Shown here piece by piece: positions 51,979 through 64,000 of a DNA stretch of 64,000 bases. The notes beneath the pieces are model-generated. The model was not told where the DNA came from, made no database searches, and saw only the letters and a list, made by a program, of their open reading frames with translations. The first letter of the stretch is position 1; the number at the start of each line of letters is the position of its first letter. A program made the translations under genes and the position numbers. The DNA is from an uncultured SAR86 cluster bacterium (GTDB taxonomy: Bacteria; Pseudomonadota; Gammaproteobacteria; Magnimaribacterales; D2472), in contig CACMVA010000001.1 in NCBI GenBank assembly GCA_902617045.1, positions 210,902 to 274,901 on the forward strand. Direction: 5' to 3'.

Positions 51979-52661
51979 CGCCTTAACAATATAAAGATCC
52001 AACGACTGAGGTTTAAAATATCGGCTAGGGCAGCTGATACGTAAGTGAGGGCTGCTGCCCTTAGAACATGACTAACGGCTTTTTCATTTGACTGCGATAC
52101 ATAATTCCCTTCCCTTAATATAGGTAACGCTTTAGAAAAACTTGCATCAAATTCAATAGGCAATGTCACTGCATGAACCATCATACGAGCAATAAAGCCA
52201 GATAGTCCTAGGAAGAGTAATAAAGAAAATGGCATTGGATGTCGCATAATAATCCCGATTATTGGGGATAGTGAAATAATGACAACACTCCAGCGCGCTA
52301 ACAAATTAACAATAGGGACCATTTTTGTTCTTGTAGCCAAGCGTCTATCGCCTTGATGATCCTGAATAGCATGTCCAACCTCATGAGCCGCAATAGCTAC
52401 TGCGGTCAATGATTTTGATTCATAATGCTCTCTTGAAAGTCTAACTTTCTTTTCAATTGGATCATAATGATCTCCAAGCTCAGTTGTTTCAACCTCAACA
52501 TCTTTTAAAGAAAATCGGTTAATCAAATGCTTTGCGAGCTCTCCACCAGTGCCAGGCATTTCAGGCTTTTCAGTTGAATAACGCCTCATGACAAACTTCA
52601 CCCACAAAGATGGTCCAAATATTATTGCTAATACTATTAGAACGCCCAACGCGTATAACAT
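51975..52661 (-). CDS. neutral zinc metallopeptidase (YugP/Zn_peptidase_2 family)
   Basis: 228 residues with three to four membrane segments and the zinc motif HEVGHAIQDHQG (HEVGH at 93-97). The family pattern PGTGGELAKHLINRF and YDPIEKKVRLSREHYESKSLTAVAIAAHEVGH, given here as LSREHYESKSLTAVAIAAHE, matches YugP. The third zinc ligand is likely in LPIEFDASFSKALPIL. Substrate is unknown; membrane protein quality control is one suggestion. AAGGAT before the ATG is a good ribosome site. Confidence 0.92.
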   Translation of the reverse strand: MLYALGVLIVLAIIFGPSLWVKFVMRRYSTEKPEMPGTGGELAKHLINRFSLKDVEVETTELGDHYDPIEKKVRLSREHYESKSLTAVAIAAHEVGHAIQDHQGDRRLATRTKMVPIVNLLARWSVVIISLSPIIGIIMRHPMPFSLLLFLGLSGFIARMMVHAVTLPIEFDASFSKALPILREGNYVSQSNEKAVSHVLRAAALTYVSAALADILNLSRWIFILLRR

Positions 52662-52680
52662 ATTTTATCCTTGTAAAAAA

Positions 52681-53055
52681 TTATTCTTTTACTTGTTCTT
52701 TTCTTAGAGTATATCCTGCTAACAAAGCTAAAATAAATAAAGCTGGTATGTCACCTAAAAAATGTCCCATTTCATGACTATCGATGGACGCTTGATAAGC
52801 CATGATCCCTCCATGAACAACACTGCTCCATACTACAAACCAGACAAACATTGAATGTCTTACTGGGTCGTTTGAGGCAATTATCATCATAACTCCAAGG
52901 GTCATATAGACTCCTTGAATCATCATTTCGTATTCCCATTGTGCAGGACTCCAGGCCCAACCACCTAAAGGATCTAATTTCATCATTGGGATAATAAATA
53001 TAAAAGCTAATCCAAAGACTCTTAAGGTATTCTTTAATATCGATAAATTGTTCAT
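52681..53055 (-). CDS. four-helix membrane protein of unknown function
   Basis: 124 residues from ATG 53055, chosen over an upstream ATG because AAGGAGA sits seven bases before it. Four membrane helices; the sequence holds a His-rich middle (HSMFVWFVVWSSVVHGGIMAY and DSHEMGHFLGDIPALF, given separately). It resembles DUF6632-type proteins, but I cannot confirm that. It is divergent from the small acidic protein gene at 53206 and 19 bases upstream of the zinc peptidase. Confidence 0.75.
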   Translation of the reverse strand: MNNLSILKNTLRVFGLAFIFIIPMMKLDPLGGWAWSPAQWEYEMMIQGVYMTLGVMMIIASNDPVRHSMFVWFVVWSSVVHGGIMAYQASIDSHEMGHFLGDIPALFILALLAGYTLRKEQVKE

Positions 53056-53205
53056 ATCTTTCTCCTTAGCATTATTATACACATTGAAAATAATCAAAAA
53101 ATCCCCATATAAATAAGTGTAAAGAAAGAAATATATTCCTTATTTCAGATTCAATTACTCACATCAACATACCTAATTTTGGGTGTGTTTTTTATGGAGG
53201 AAAAT

Positions 53206-53508
53206 ATGCAAGTATTTAAATGTGAAATTAATAATCCTAGTGGAAAAATTAATCATAACGTTCATTGTGATTGGGATGATCAAGGTAACCTACATTTTTG
53301 TGAACACGATCTTGGAGATGGTGTAAAAGAATTTTGGGGAACTGATGAATACGAATACTTTATGATGATTCCGCAAAAGCATGTCGCAAAGTTTATTCTT
53401 TGTTCTTTTTGGAAGGGTTTTACTTTTGAAGGGAGATTCACAGTAAAAGAACTAAGAGATCTATGCGATGAATATGAAATTGAATATCAAACTGATTTTT
53501 GGATGTAA
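53206..53508 (+). CDS. 100-residue conserved-looking protein of unknown function
   Basis: From ATG 53206, with GGAGG at 53196-53200, the product is 100 residues, acidic, with WDDQGNLHFCEHDLGDGVKEF, then GTDEYEYFMMIPQKHVAKFI and FTVKELRDLCDEYEIEYQTD. No signal peptide or membrane segment. I do not recognise the family; the mix of Trp, His and acidic residues suggests a compact alpha/beta fold. Its strong ribosome site and isolated position (107-base upstream gap) suggest its own promoter. Other ATGs upstream (53179, 53194) are less well placed. Confidence 0.8.
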   Translation: MQVFKCEINNPSGKINHNVHCDWDDQGNLHFCEHDLGDGVKEFWGTDEYEYFMMIPQKHVAKFILCSFWKGFTFEGRFTVKELRDLCDEYEIEYQTDFWM

Positions 53509-53652
53509 TTAGTTAGAAACCCGCGCAGATTGCGAGATTAAAATGAAAGACGGGTTAAACTTACTCCACCGTCACTGAGTAGATTTAACTGTCTACTTGT
53601 TGGTTTATGGAATCTAATTAAAAATTCTATGTGCCTTTCTTTCATTAAACTT
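53509..53652. other. structured convergent intergenic region with several inverted repeats
   Basis: This 144-base gap separates the unknown 100-residue protein (+) from the VanZ-like gene (-). AACCCG at 53518-53523 pairs with CGGGTT at 53551-53556; inside it CGCA-GAT-TGCG lies at 53524-53534. A second hairpin, GTAGA-TTTAACTG-TCTAC, spans 53579-53596. These are more GC-rich than the neighbourhood. Neither is followed by a clear T-run, so a simple intrinsic terminator is not proven. A small RNA or transcription end structure is possible. Confidence 0.4.
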
Positions 53653-54039
53653 CTACGTTGTTTTGCTGAACTTCTTGTGAGTCAATGTAAACAAACATGC
53701 TCCAATTATAGTCCATAGAATATCATTCCAATCGAAGACACCTCTTCCAGGTGTAAAAATTGTAATGAACTCATTGGCAATTAATCCCGATATGGAGATT
53801 CCTACTGACCAATAGAGTCGATTTTTAAATAAAGATGAATTAGGTTTGGATACTTCTGGAATCACCACATATAACAGAGCAGGCAATCCAATTCCTGGCA
53901 AGAAATTTGGAGCAACCCCAAGAAGATAAATTATTATTTTGTTAGCACCATCATAATTTGGTCTTATGTAATCCTGGACTATAGAAAAAAGCAAAAAAGA
54001 AATAGCAAAAATAATGTAATAAACAAACTTTCTATTCAT
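53653..54039 (-). CDS. VanZ-like membrane protein
   Basis: 128 residues with three to four membrane helices and a C-terminal GRGVFDWNDILWTIIGACLFTLTHKKF, given here in parts as GRGVFDWNDILW and TIIGACLF, the F-D-W-x-D pattern of VanZ-like proteins. Family function is not settled; the name comes from teicoplanin resistance in enterococci. It is 59 bases after glmS in the opposite sense of the operon order (downstream), and may be read through from glmS. Confidence 0.7.
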   Translation of the reverse strand: MNRKFVYYIIFAISFLLFSIVQDYIRPNYDGANKIIIYLLGVAPNFLPGIGLPALLYVVIPEVSKPNSSLFKNRLYWSVGISISGLIANEFITIFTPGRGVFDWNDILWTIIGACLFTLTHKKFSKTT

Positions 54040-54098
54040 TTTTATGTTTTGTCATTAATATTTAATATCCACAATCTTGTAAAAGTGGACAGTTCTAT

Positions 54099-55925
54099 CT
54101 ACTCGACAGTCACTGACTTTGCTAAATTTCTTGGCTGATCAATATCAGTTCCTCTTAACAAAGCCACTTCATAAGAAAGTATTTGAAGAGGTATCGTATA
54201 AATGATCGGAGTCAAAAGAAAATCGCATTTCGGCATATTGATGAGTCTTCCAGACTTTAAATCCATTGAAATCGATGGATCAGAAAATACATAAAGAGTT
54301 CCTCCCCTCGCTTTAACTTCTTCTAAGTTAGAAACTAATTTTTCAGCTATCTCACTCTCTGGCGCTAAAGCAATAACTGGCATTTCTTCGTCAATTAAAG
54401 CGAGTGGGCCATGTTTTAACTCACCAGCAGGATAAGCTTCAGCATGAATGTAAGAAATTTCTTTAAGCTTTAGCGCTCCCTCTTTAGCGATTGGGTAAAA
54501 AATACCTCTACCTAAAAACAAAGCATTATCTTTATTAGCTATTTCAGGTGCTATTTCTAAAATTGTGTCTTTAAGTTTTAAAGTTTCTTCAACTGTTTCT
54601 GGCAATGATCTCAATGCTGTAATTACTCTTGTCCTCAACTTTGGATTTTTTCCTCTGCTTTTTGCAAGAGACAAAGCCAGCAGCATTAAGGCTGCAAGTT
54701 GAGTTGTGAAGGCTTTTGTAGAAGCAACTCCAATTTCAGGACCAGCATTAGTAAATATTGAATACTCTGATTCCCTTGCAAGAGAACTTGTAGGAACATT
54801 GCATATACATAAGGTCGACAAATAATCTTTTTCTTTTGCGTATCTTAATGCAGCAAGGGTGTCAGCTGTTTCTCCAGATTGAGAAATTGTGACCAGGAGA
54901 GAATCATCATCCACATGAGGATTCCTATATCTATATTCAGAAGCGTAGTCTATTTGTGTAGGAAGTTCTGAAATTGCTGAAAACCAATTAGCTGCAACTC
55001 TTCCAGCATGCAAGCTTGTTCCACAGGCCACTATTTGGACTCTCTTAACTTTTTCGAACATTTCAGATGAGCCAAGACCAAATATATTATCTAAAACGTC
55101 ATCTCCGCCTACTCTTCCATCAATGGTCTTAAGAATCGCTTCTGGTTGTTCATAAATTTCTTTTTCCATGAAGTGCCGATATTCACCTTTAGATGTAGCT
55201 TGACTTGAAATATCTATTTGAGAAATCTCTCTTTCGACTTTCTTCTTTGACTCATCAAAAATGGTATAACTCTCAGATGATAATTCTGCAACGTCTCCGT
55301 CTTCTAAAAAAATAAACTCGTTTGTCAGCTGGCCAATTGCTAGAGGATCTGAAGCAGCCAAAAATTCATCCATACCAATTCCAATTAAAAGTGGAGATTT
55401 GCTTCTAGCAATAATAATATTTTGATCATCTTCTTTGTCTATGGCTGCTATTGCATATGCACCATCAAGCTTTTCTTTAGTTAAATACATCGAATCCAAC
55501 ATGTTGTTTCCTTTATTAAGGAAATATTCAAGAATGTGAGCTATTAATTCAGAGTCTGTTTGAGATGAAAAAGAATAACCTTCCTTTTTTAAAAAATCTT
55601 TGAGATCTAGATAATTCTCAATTATTCCATTGTGAACGATATAAACTCTTTCATTTGACATATGTGGATGTGCATTTTCTTCTGATGGTTCTCCGTGAGT
55701 GGCCCATCTAGTGTGGGCAATGCCAAGCTTACTTTTTGGCTTTTCAGCAATCATTTTTTCTTCAAGTAGCTTTACTTTTCCTAGGGTTCTAAGATGAGCG
55801 ATTTGATCTGTTTGATGAAGAGCAATTCCAGCAGAATCGTAACCACGGTATTCCATTTTATGAAGCCCTTGAACAAGCAACTTTCCAACGTTACGATTTG
55901 AGGCAGCTGCTATAATTCCACACAT
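54099..55925 (-). CDS. glmS: glutamine-fructose-6-phosphate aminotransferase
   Basis: Makes glucosamine 6-phosphate from fructose 6-phosphate and glutamine, the first step to UDP-GlcNAc. The N-terminal glutaminase starts MCGIIAAA with Cys2 as nucleophile and has THGEPSEENAHPH; two SIS isomerase domains follow (VACGTSLHAGRVA and LGRGIFYPIAKEGALKLKEI). The C terminus PRNLAKSVTVE is exactly the usual end, active-site Lys included. 608 residues is normal. No glmZ-type target was recognised. It follows glmU after six bases. Confidence 0.97.
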   Translation of the reverse strand: MCGIIAAASNRNVGKLLVQGLHKMEYRGYDSAGIALHQTDQIAHLRTLGKVKLLEEKMIAEKPKSKLGIAHTRWATHGEPSEENAHPHMSNERVYIVHNGIIENYLDLKDFLKKEGYSFSSQTDSELIAHILEYFLNKGNNMLDSMYLTKEKLDGAYAIAAIDKEDDQNIIIARSKSPLLIGIGMDEFLAASDPLAIGQLTNEFIFLEDGDVAELSSESYTIFDESKKKVEREISQIDISSQATSKGEYRHFMEKEIYEQPEAILKTIDGRVGGDDVLDNIFGLGSSEMFEKVKRVQIVACGTSLHAGRVAANWFSAISELPTQIDYASEYRYRNPHVDDDSLLVTISQSGETADTLAALRYAKEKDYLSTLCICNVPTSSLARESEYSIFTNAGPEIGVASTKAFTTQLAALMLLALSLAKSRGKNPKLRTRVITALRSLPETVEETLKLKDTILEIAPEIANKDNALFLGRGIFYPIAKEGALKLKEISYIHAEAYPAGELKHGPLALIDEEMPVIALAPESEIAEKLVSNLEEVKARGGTLYVFSDPSISMDLKSGRLINMPKCDFLLTPIIYTIPLQILSYEVALLRGTDIDQPRNLAKSVTVE

Positions 55926-55931
55926 AGTTTT

Positions 55932-57287
55932 TTAGCCCTTCTTTTTAGACCAATTTTCTTTGTTATCTTGCTTCGCCCTTCCTACACCAAGAGCATTATC
56001 AGGAACATCTTTTGTAATTACGGATCCTGCTGCAACATAAGCATTTGAGCCGATTGTTACCGGAGCAACTAATGATGAATTGGTTCCAACAAAGCTATTA
56101 TCTCCAATCTTTGTTTGATGTTTATCTTTACCATCATAATTACATGTAATTGTCCCTGCTCCTATATTAGAGTCACTGCCAATATCAGCATCTCCTAGAT
56201 ATGCAAAATGATTAGCTTTAGATTCTTTGCCAACTTTTGTTTTTTTAGTTTCAACAAAATTTCCTATCTTAGCTGAGTCGTCTATGTGGCTACCCTCTCT
56301 CAATCTTGCATATGGCCCTATAGAACAATTGTTCCCAACTTTTGATGAAACTAAATGAGAAAAAGCCTCAATTTTTGAATTATCTCCAATCTCAACATCC
56401 TTTAAAATTGTATTCGGTCCTATAGACACGTTATTACCTAATGATACATCGCCTTCCAAAATTACATTCACATCAATAAAACAATCTTTGCCAGCTGAGA
56501 CATCACCTCTGACGTCAACCCTAGATGGATCAGATATAGTTATGCCCATATTTAATAGATCGTTTGCTTTCATTTCTCTATATATTCCCTCTAACTCTGA
56601 CAATTCTTCTTTTGTATTGGCGCCCTTTACTTCATCATTGGGGACAATACATGTATTAATTCTAAACCCTTTTGTATTTATTATAGAAACAATATCTGTT
56701 AAATAGAACTCTGATGCAGCATTATCATTATTTACTTCGCTTATTGCCTCTTCAAGTAATTTTTTATTACAACAAAGTATCCCTGTAAAAATTTCTTTTA
56801 TCTTTTTATCTTCCTCAGACGCATCTTTTTCCTCAACTATTGATATTGCCAATCCATTTTCGTTTTTCTTAACTCTTCCATAGCCAGTTGGATCTTTAAG
56901 TTCAGTGCTCAAAATCGTGAGACTGTCATCTGTCATTGAAATTAGATTATTAAGTGTTTCTTTTTTTATCAAGGGAACGTCTCCGTATAAGACTAAAACC
57001 TTTGAGTCTTGTTTTATGGAGTCTAGTGCGGATTTCACAGCATCAGCAGTGCCGATTGGCTTTTTTTGTTCACAAATATGATTTATTCCAGAAAATTTTT
57101 CTATTTCATTAGTCACTGAATCTTTTTCGAAACCAACTACAAAAGAAGTTTCATCAGTTAAATTCGAAACGGTGTCAAAAATACGCCTAAGCATTGACAG
57201 TCCGCCAACAGGTTGAAGAGATTTTGCTTTGTTTGATAGCATTCTAGAGCCCTCTCCGGCAGCTAGAATTACAGTATGAATTTTCAC
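55932..57287 (-). CDS. glmU: bifunctional GlcNAc-1-P uridyltransferase/glucosamine-1-P acetyltransferase
   Basis: Makes UDP-GlcNAc from glucosamine 1-phosphate in two steps. The N-terminal nucleotidyltransferase has LAAGEGSRM and LYGDVPLI; the usual PKVLH after it is AKSLQ here, with the Lys kept. The C-terminal left-handed beta-helix acetyltransferase has the catalytic His in NHFAYLGDADIG and repeated hexapeptides. 451 residues is normal. The start is GTG at 57287. It lies between atpC and glmS, a common gammaproteobacterial order. Confidence 0.96.
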   Translation of the reverse strand: MKIHTVILAAGEGSRMLSNKAKSLQPVGGLSMLRRIFDTVSNLTDETSFVVGFEKDSVTNEIEKFSGINHICEQKKPIGTADAVKSALDSIKQDSKVLVLYGDVPLIKKETLNNLISMTDDSLTILSTELKDPTGYGRVKKNENGLAISIVEEKDASEEDKKIKEIFTGILCCNKKLLEEAISEVNNDNAASEFYLTDIVSIINTKGFRINTCIVPNDEVKGANTKEELSELEGIYREMKANDLLNMGITISDPSRVDVRGDVSAGKDCFIDVNVILEGDVSLGNNVSIGPNTILKDVEIGDNSKIEAFSHLVSSKVGNNCSIGPYARLREGSHIDDSAKIGNFVETKKTKVGKESKANHFAYLGDADIGSDSNIGAGTITCNYDGKDKHQTKIGDNSFVGTNSSLVAPVTIGSNAYVAAGSVITKDVPDNALGVGRAKQDNKENWSKKKG

Positions 57288-57309
57288 AATATAAGGCTAA
57301 ATAGATACC

Positions 57310-57723
57310 TTACTGTTTTTTTCGCAATTTTTGAATAGTCTTAAGCCTTGCGACAGCTTCTGCAAGTTGGGCTGAAGCTTTTGCATAATCAATTGAGGTG
57401 TCTTTATTTGCAAGTTCCTGCTCAGCAACCTCTTTAGCTTTAATTGCTTCCGACTCATCAAGGCTTTCCGCTCTTTCTGCAGTATCAGATAAAACAGTTA
57501 CCAAATCTGGTTGAACCTCTAAGAATCCTCCAGAGCAGAAAAATGTTTCTTCATCCGATCCATTTTGAACTCTTACAGGTCCAGCAGCTAGCCCAGTTAA
57601 AAGAGGTGTGTGGCCTGGTGCGATTCCAAGCTCTCCCAGAGTTCCAGTAGCAAACACCATAGTTGCTTCTCCAGAATAGATTTCTTCACTAGAAGAAACA
57701 ATATTTATTTTTATGGTATTCAT
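57310..57723 (-). CDS. atpC: ATP synthase epsilon subunit
   Basis: 137 residues: an N-terminal beta-sandwich (KINIVSSSEEIYSGEATMVFA, given as KINIVSSSEEIYSGEA, then GELGIAPGHTPLLTGL) and a C-terminal helical hairpin that inhibits F1. It links gamma to the c-ring. It follows atpD by two bases, closing the ATP synthase operon before glmU. Confidence 0.96.
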   Translation of the reverse strand: MNTIKINIVSSSEEIYSGEATMVFATGTLGELGIAPGHTPLLTGLAAGPVRVQNGSDEETFFCSGGFLEVQPDLVTVLSDTAERAESLDESEAIKAKEVAEQELANKDTSIDYAKASAQLAEAVARLKTIQKLRKKQ

Positions 57724-57725
57724 GT

Positions 57726-59997
<2,272 letters not shown>

Positions 59998-60007
59998 TAT
60001 TTATAAT

Positions 60008-61552
60008 TTAATAGGTTTGTGTTTTCTTAAAGTCTTCAACCAAAGCAGTAAATTGTGCTTCAATATCATCGTTCCAGTCACCTGTTGAGTTGATTTGTTC
60101 TTCGAGATCACCTTTTTCAGAGGTCAAATATCCATGAAGGGCTTCTTCAAAATCAAGAATTTTTTCAACCTCAACATCCGCCATAAATCCTCTGTCAGCA
60201 GCAAATAAACTTAATGCTTGTTGAGCAACACTCATTGGCGCATATTGTTTTTGTTTTAGAAGTTCTGTAAAAGCTTTACCATTTGCAAGTTGCTGTTTGG
60301 TAGCATCGTCTAAATCAGAAGCAAACTGAGAGAAAGCAGCTAATTCACGATATTGAGCTAACGCAGTTCTCACACCACCAGCTAATTTTTTCATAATTTT
60401 CGTTTGCGCTGATCCTCCAACCCTTGATACAGATAAACCTGGGTTAATTGCGGGTCTTACACCTGAATTAAATAATTCTGTTTCTAAATATATTTGTCCG
60501 TCTGTAATAGAAATTACATTGGTTGGAACAAAGGCTGAAACGTCTCCAGCCAATGTTTCAATAATCGGCAATGCGGTTAATGAACCTGTTTTGCCTTTAA
60601 CCTTACCACCAGTAATTTGCTCAACATAGTCGGCATTTACTCTCGCAGCCCTCTCAAGCAACCTTGAGTGAAGATAGAAAACGTCACCTGGATATGCCTC
60701 TCTCCCTGGAGGCCTTTTAAGAAGCAATGATACCTGTCTATATGCAACAGCTTGTTTTGATAGGTCATCGTATACTATTAGAGCATCTTCCCCTTTATCT
60801 CTAAAATATTCTCCCATTGTGCATCCAGCATAGGCTGATAGATATTGCATAGGTGCTGGATCTGCAGCTGTGGCTGAAACAACAATGGTGTGTTCCATGG
60901 CTCCATGTTCCTCTAATTTTCTAACAACATTAGCAACGGTTGATTGTTTTTGACCGATAGCAACATAAATACATTTAATACCCGTGCCTTTTTGATTAAT
61001 GATTGCGTCAATTGCAACAGCTGTTTTACCAGTTTGTCTATCACCAATAATTAACTCCCTTTGGCCTCTTCCTATTGGAACCATAGCATCAACAGCTTTT
61101 AAACCAATTTGAACGGGTTGATCTACTGACTGACGCGCAATAACCCCGGGAGCAACAACCTCAACTGGTGAAGAGTGTTCAGCATTAATTTCACCCTTAC
61201 CATCAATAGGTGCACCCAATGTATTTACAACTCTACCAAGCATTGCCTCCCCAACAGGCACCTCTAAAACTTTTCCAGTACAAACAGCTTTTTGACCTTC
61301 AATAATTTCAAGATAATCACCAAGAACAACTGCACCAACAGAATCTTGCTCTAAGTTAAGTGCCATTCCTTTTGTGCCATTTTCAAATTCAATAACCTCA
61401 CCATACATGACGTCACCCATACCATGAATTCTTACAATACCGTCTGAGACACTTACAACTATGCCTTCATTTTTTCTTTCAGCTGATAGATCAAGGCCAG
61501 CAATTTTCTCTTTTAGAACGCTGGAAATTTCTGATGGATTTAATTGGCTCAT
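60008..61552 (-). CDS. atpA: ATP synthase alpha subunit
   Basis: 514 residues starting [17 protein letters not shown]. Walker A is GDRQTGKT, and the arginine finger region is [16 protein letters not shown] [17 protein letters not shown]. The C-terminal domain ends [10 protein letters not shown]. It is a non-catalytic but nucleotide-binding partner of AtpD. Gap of nine bases to atpH. Confidence 0.98.
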   Translation of the reverse strand: MSQLNPSEISSVLKEKIAGLDLSAERKNEGIVVSVSDGIVRIHGMGDVMYGEVIEFENGTKGMALNLEQDSVGAVVLGDYLEIIEGQKAVCTGKVLEVPVGEAMLGRVVNTLGAPIDGKGEINAEHSSPVEVVAPGVIARQSVDQPVQIGLKAVDAMVPIGRGQRELIIGDRQTGKTAVAIDAIINQKGTGIKCIYVAIGQKQSTVANVVRKLEEHGAMEHTIVVSATAADPAPMQYLSAYAGCTMGEYFRDKGEDALIVYDDLSKQAVAYRQVSLLLKRPPGREAYPGDVFYLHSRLLERAARVNADYVEQITGGKVKGKTGSLTALPIIETLAGDVSAFVPTNVISITDGQIYLETELFNSGVRPAINPGLSVSRVGGSAQTKIMKKLAGGVRTALAQYRELAAFSQFASDLDDATKQQLANGKAFTELLKQKQYAPMSVAQQALSLFAADRGFMADVEVEKILDFEEALHGYLTSEKGDLEEQINSTGDWNDDIEAQFTALVEDFKKTQTY

Positions 61553-61561
61553 ATTTTCACC

Positions 61562-62098
61562 TTAAAAATTTAATTGGTTTATAAGTTTTTTAACCTTACC
61601 TTTTATGGAAAGGTCTAATGTCTCATCTCCTATCTTTATTGATAGGCCGCCCATCATTGATGGGTCTTTAGAAAAATAAATATTGGCATCTTTGCCATAG
61701 GTTGATTTTAATTTGTCTTCAATATTTTGTTTGGCTTCTTCTCCAGGGTCAACAGCTACAAAAACTTCTACTGATTTTTGTTCTTTATGCTCTTCTAATA
61801 GTTCTTGATAAATTATATAGATTGTTTCGAGAAGATTTAGACGTTTATTTTCTGATAATATTTCTAATAGCTTTTTTGAGGTGTCAGAAATACTTTTATC
61901 AAATAAATTGACCAATACAGTTACAATATCTTGTCTTGATAAAACAGGGTTTTCAATGGTATTAATTACTCCGTCGGTTTTTGATGCTAGCGCCATAGTT
62001 TTTAACTCAGACGCCATTTCGTCAATGTTTTTAGATTCTAATGCCGAGGCAAATAATGCTTTGGCATATGGTCTGGCAAGAGGCGTTAACTCAATCAT
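61562..62098 (-). CDS. atpH: ATP synthase delta subunit
   Basis: 178 residues: N-terminal helical domain with LARPYAKALFASALESKNI and the C-terminal MMGGLSIKIGDETLDLSIKGKV, the family signature. It joins the F1 head to the b stalk. It is less conserved than other subunits, but length and position between atpF and atpA leave no doubt. Confidence 0.96.
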   Translation of the reverse strand: MIELTPLARPYAKALFASALESKNIDEMASELKTMALASKTDGVINTIENPVLSRQDIVTVLVNLFDKSISDTSKKLLEILSENKRLNLLETIYIIYQELLEEHKEQKSVEVFVAVDPGEEAKQNIEDKLKSTYGKDANIYFSKDPSMMGGLSIKIGDETLDLSIKGKVKKLINQLNF

Positions 62099-62101
62099 TT
62101 T

Positions 62102-62572
62102 TTATAATTCCTCAGCAGCTTTTTTGAGGATTTCTTCATGTTTTTCCTTTGATATCTCATCCCCAAGAATTTTTTGAGTGGTATCAATTATTATGTCTGA
62201 CATCTGCTGCCTTAATTCTTCTTTGGCTTTATTGGTTTCATTTTCTATTGTTGTTGATGCTGAAGTTAGTATCTTTTCAGCTTCTGCTTCTGCTTTAGAT
62301 GCAGCATCATTTACAATTTGAGATGCTCTAGCATTTGCTTTATCAAGAATATCTGCTGCTTCGGCCTTTGCTTGATTAAGTTCTTTATCAAAGGCGAGTT
62401 TAGCTTCTTCTAATGAATCATCAGCTTTTTTTGCAGCCTCAAGACCATCAGATATCCTTTTTTCTCTTTCTTTCATAACAGAGAGAATGGGAGGATAAAT
62501 GTATCTCCAACAGATTGCTACAAATACAATCATTACAACTGCTTGGGCAATTAAGGTTGCGTTTATGTTCAT
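62102..62572 (-). CDS. atpF: ATP synthase b subunit
   Basis: 156 residues: one N-terminal membrane helix (INATLIAQAVVMIVFVAICW) and a long charged coiled coil with many Ala, Glu and Lys (KAEAADILDKANARASQIV, AEAEKILTSAS). This is the peripheral stalk dimer of Fo. The length matches E. coli b (156). Spacing is 19 bases from atpE and three from atpH. Confidence 0.97.
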   Translation of the reverse strand: MNINATLIAQAVVMIVFVAICWRYIYPPILSVMKEREKRISDGLEAAKKADDSLEEAKLAFDKELNQAKAEAADILDKANARASQIVNDAASKAEAEAEKILTSASTTIENETNKAKEELRQQMSDIIIDTTQKILGDEISKEKHEEILKKAAEEL

Positions 62573-62591
62573 TTTTTAGCTTCTATACTTT

Positions 62592-62822
<231 letters not shown>

Positions 62823-62836
62823 CTATAATTTGAGGA

Positions 62837-64000
<1,164 letters not shown>

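Noticed and set aside
54040..54098. Hairpin TCCAC/GTGGA after glmS as an intrinsic terminator
   Set aside because: The stem is weak and has no T-run, and the VanZ-like gene follows on the same strand.

Overview
The window reads as a streamlined, AT-rich marine gammaproteobacterial chromosome, and I infer a member of an uncultivated lineage such as SAR86. The clade is inference: no rRNA gene is present. The evidence is low GC by eye, tiny intergenic gaps (none reaches 300 bases), many start/stop overlaps, and gammaproteobacterial gene orders (argS-SPOR protein; yggS-proC-yggT-metX-metW-rdgB; atpIBEFHAGDC-glmU-glmS; RpoH). No tRNA, rRNA, insertion sequence, prophage or CRISPR array was seen.

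Layout. 1-620: the N-terminal part of an ACE-like M2 peptidase lipoprotein, cut by the left edge. 662-7739 (+): a tightly packed housekeeping run, efp-argS-SPOR-yggS-proC-yggT-metX-metW-rdgB. 7721-12079 (-): trmB, rpoH, and a phosphate-releasing trio (CysQ, alkaline phosphatase, acid phosphatase). 12130-16535: a 52-residue small protein coupled to a dienoyl-CoA isomerase, yaaA, TRAP permeases DctQM and an SGNH hydrolase lipoprotein. 16530-21356 (-): lipA, lipB, a TRAP solute-binding lipoprotein and uvrD. 21399-28531: a HexR-type regulator, a MazG-like enzyme, a 3-hydroxyisobutyrate dehydrogenase-like/55-residue peptide/nitronate monooxygenase/M20 amidohydrolase run, a divergent Bax-inhibitor-1-like protein, GNAT and crotonase. 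28563-35832: a DUF885 peptidase, acyltransferase, YwaF-like protein, a saccharopine dehydrogenase-like/ALDH7 pair suggesting lysine catabolism, DUF3445, an Mpo1-like protein and an unknown secreted protein.

35894-53508 is the accessory, envelope-centred part: a serine hydrolase, cupin, DUF2147, a lipoprotein, a diheme cytochrome/parallel beta-helix pair, DUF4399, sterol-desaturase family, then a glutathione/electrophile-type cluster (MAPEG, two GFA proteins, two VOC proteins, SMR pump, SDR, YeiH), a cyclase-family enzyme, an esterase, VTT and DoxX membrane proteins, and several very small candidate genes. 53653-64000 (-) returns to core functions: VanZ-like, glmS, glmU and the ATP synthase operon, cut in atpI by the right edge.

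Several genes are too short, truncated or irregular for routine calling: the M2 fragment, the 52- and 55-residue coupled proteins, a 21-codon cysteine-rich frame, a 26-residue membrane peptide overlapping doxX, and a beta-helix protein whose signal peptide lies upstream of any canonical start codon. Three convergent pairs share a palindromic four-base stop (TTAA or CTAG), and three junctions use TTGA where ATGA is usual.
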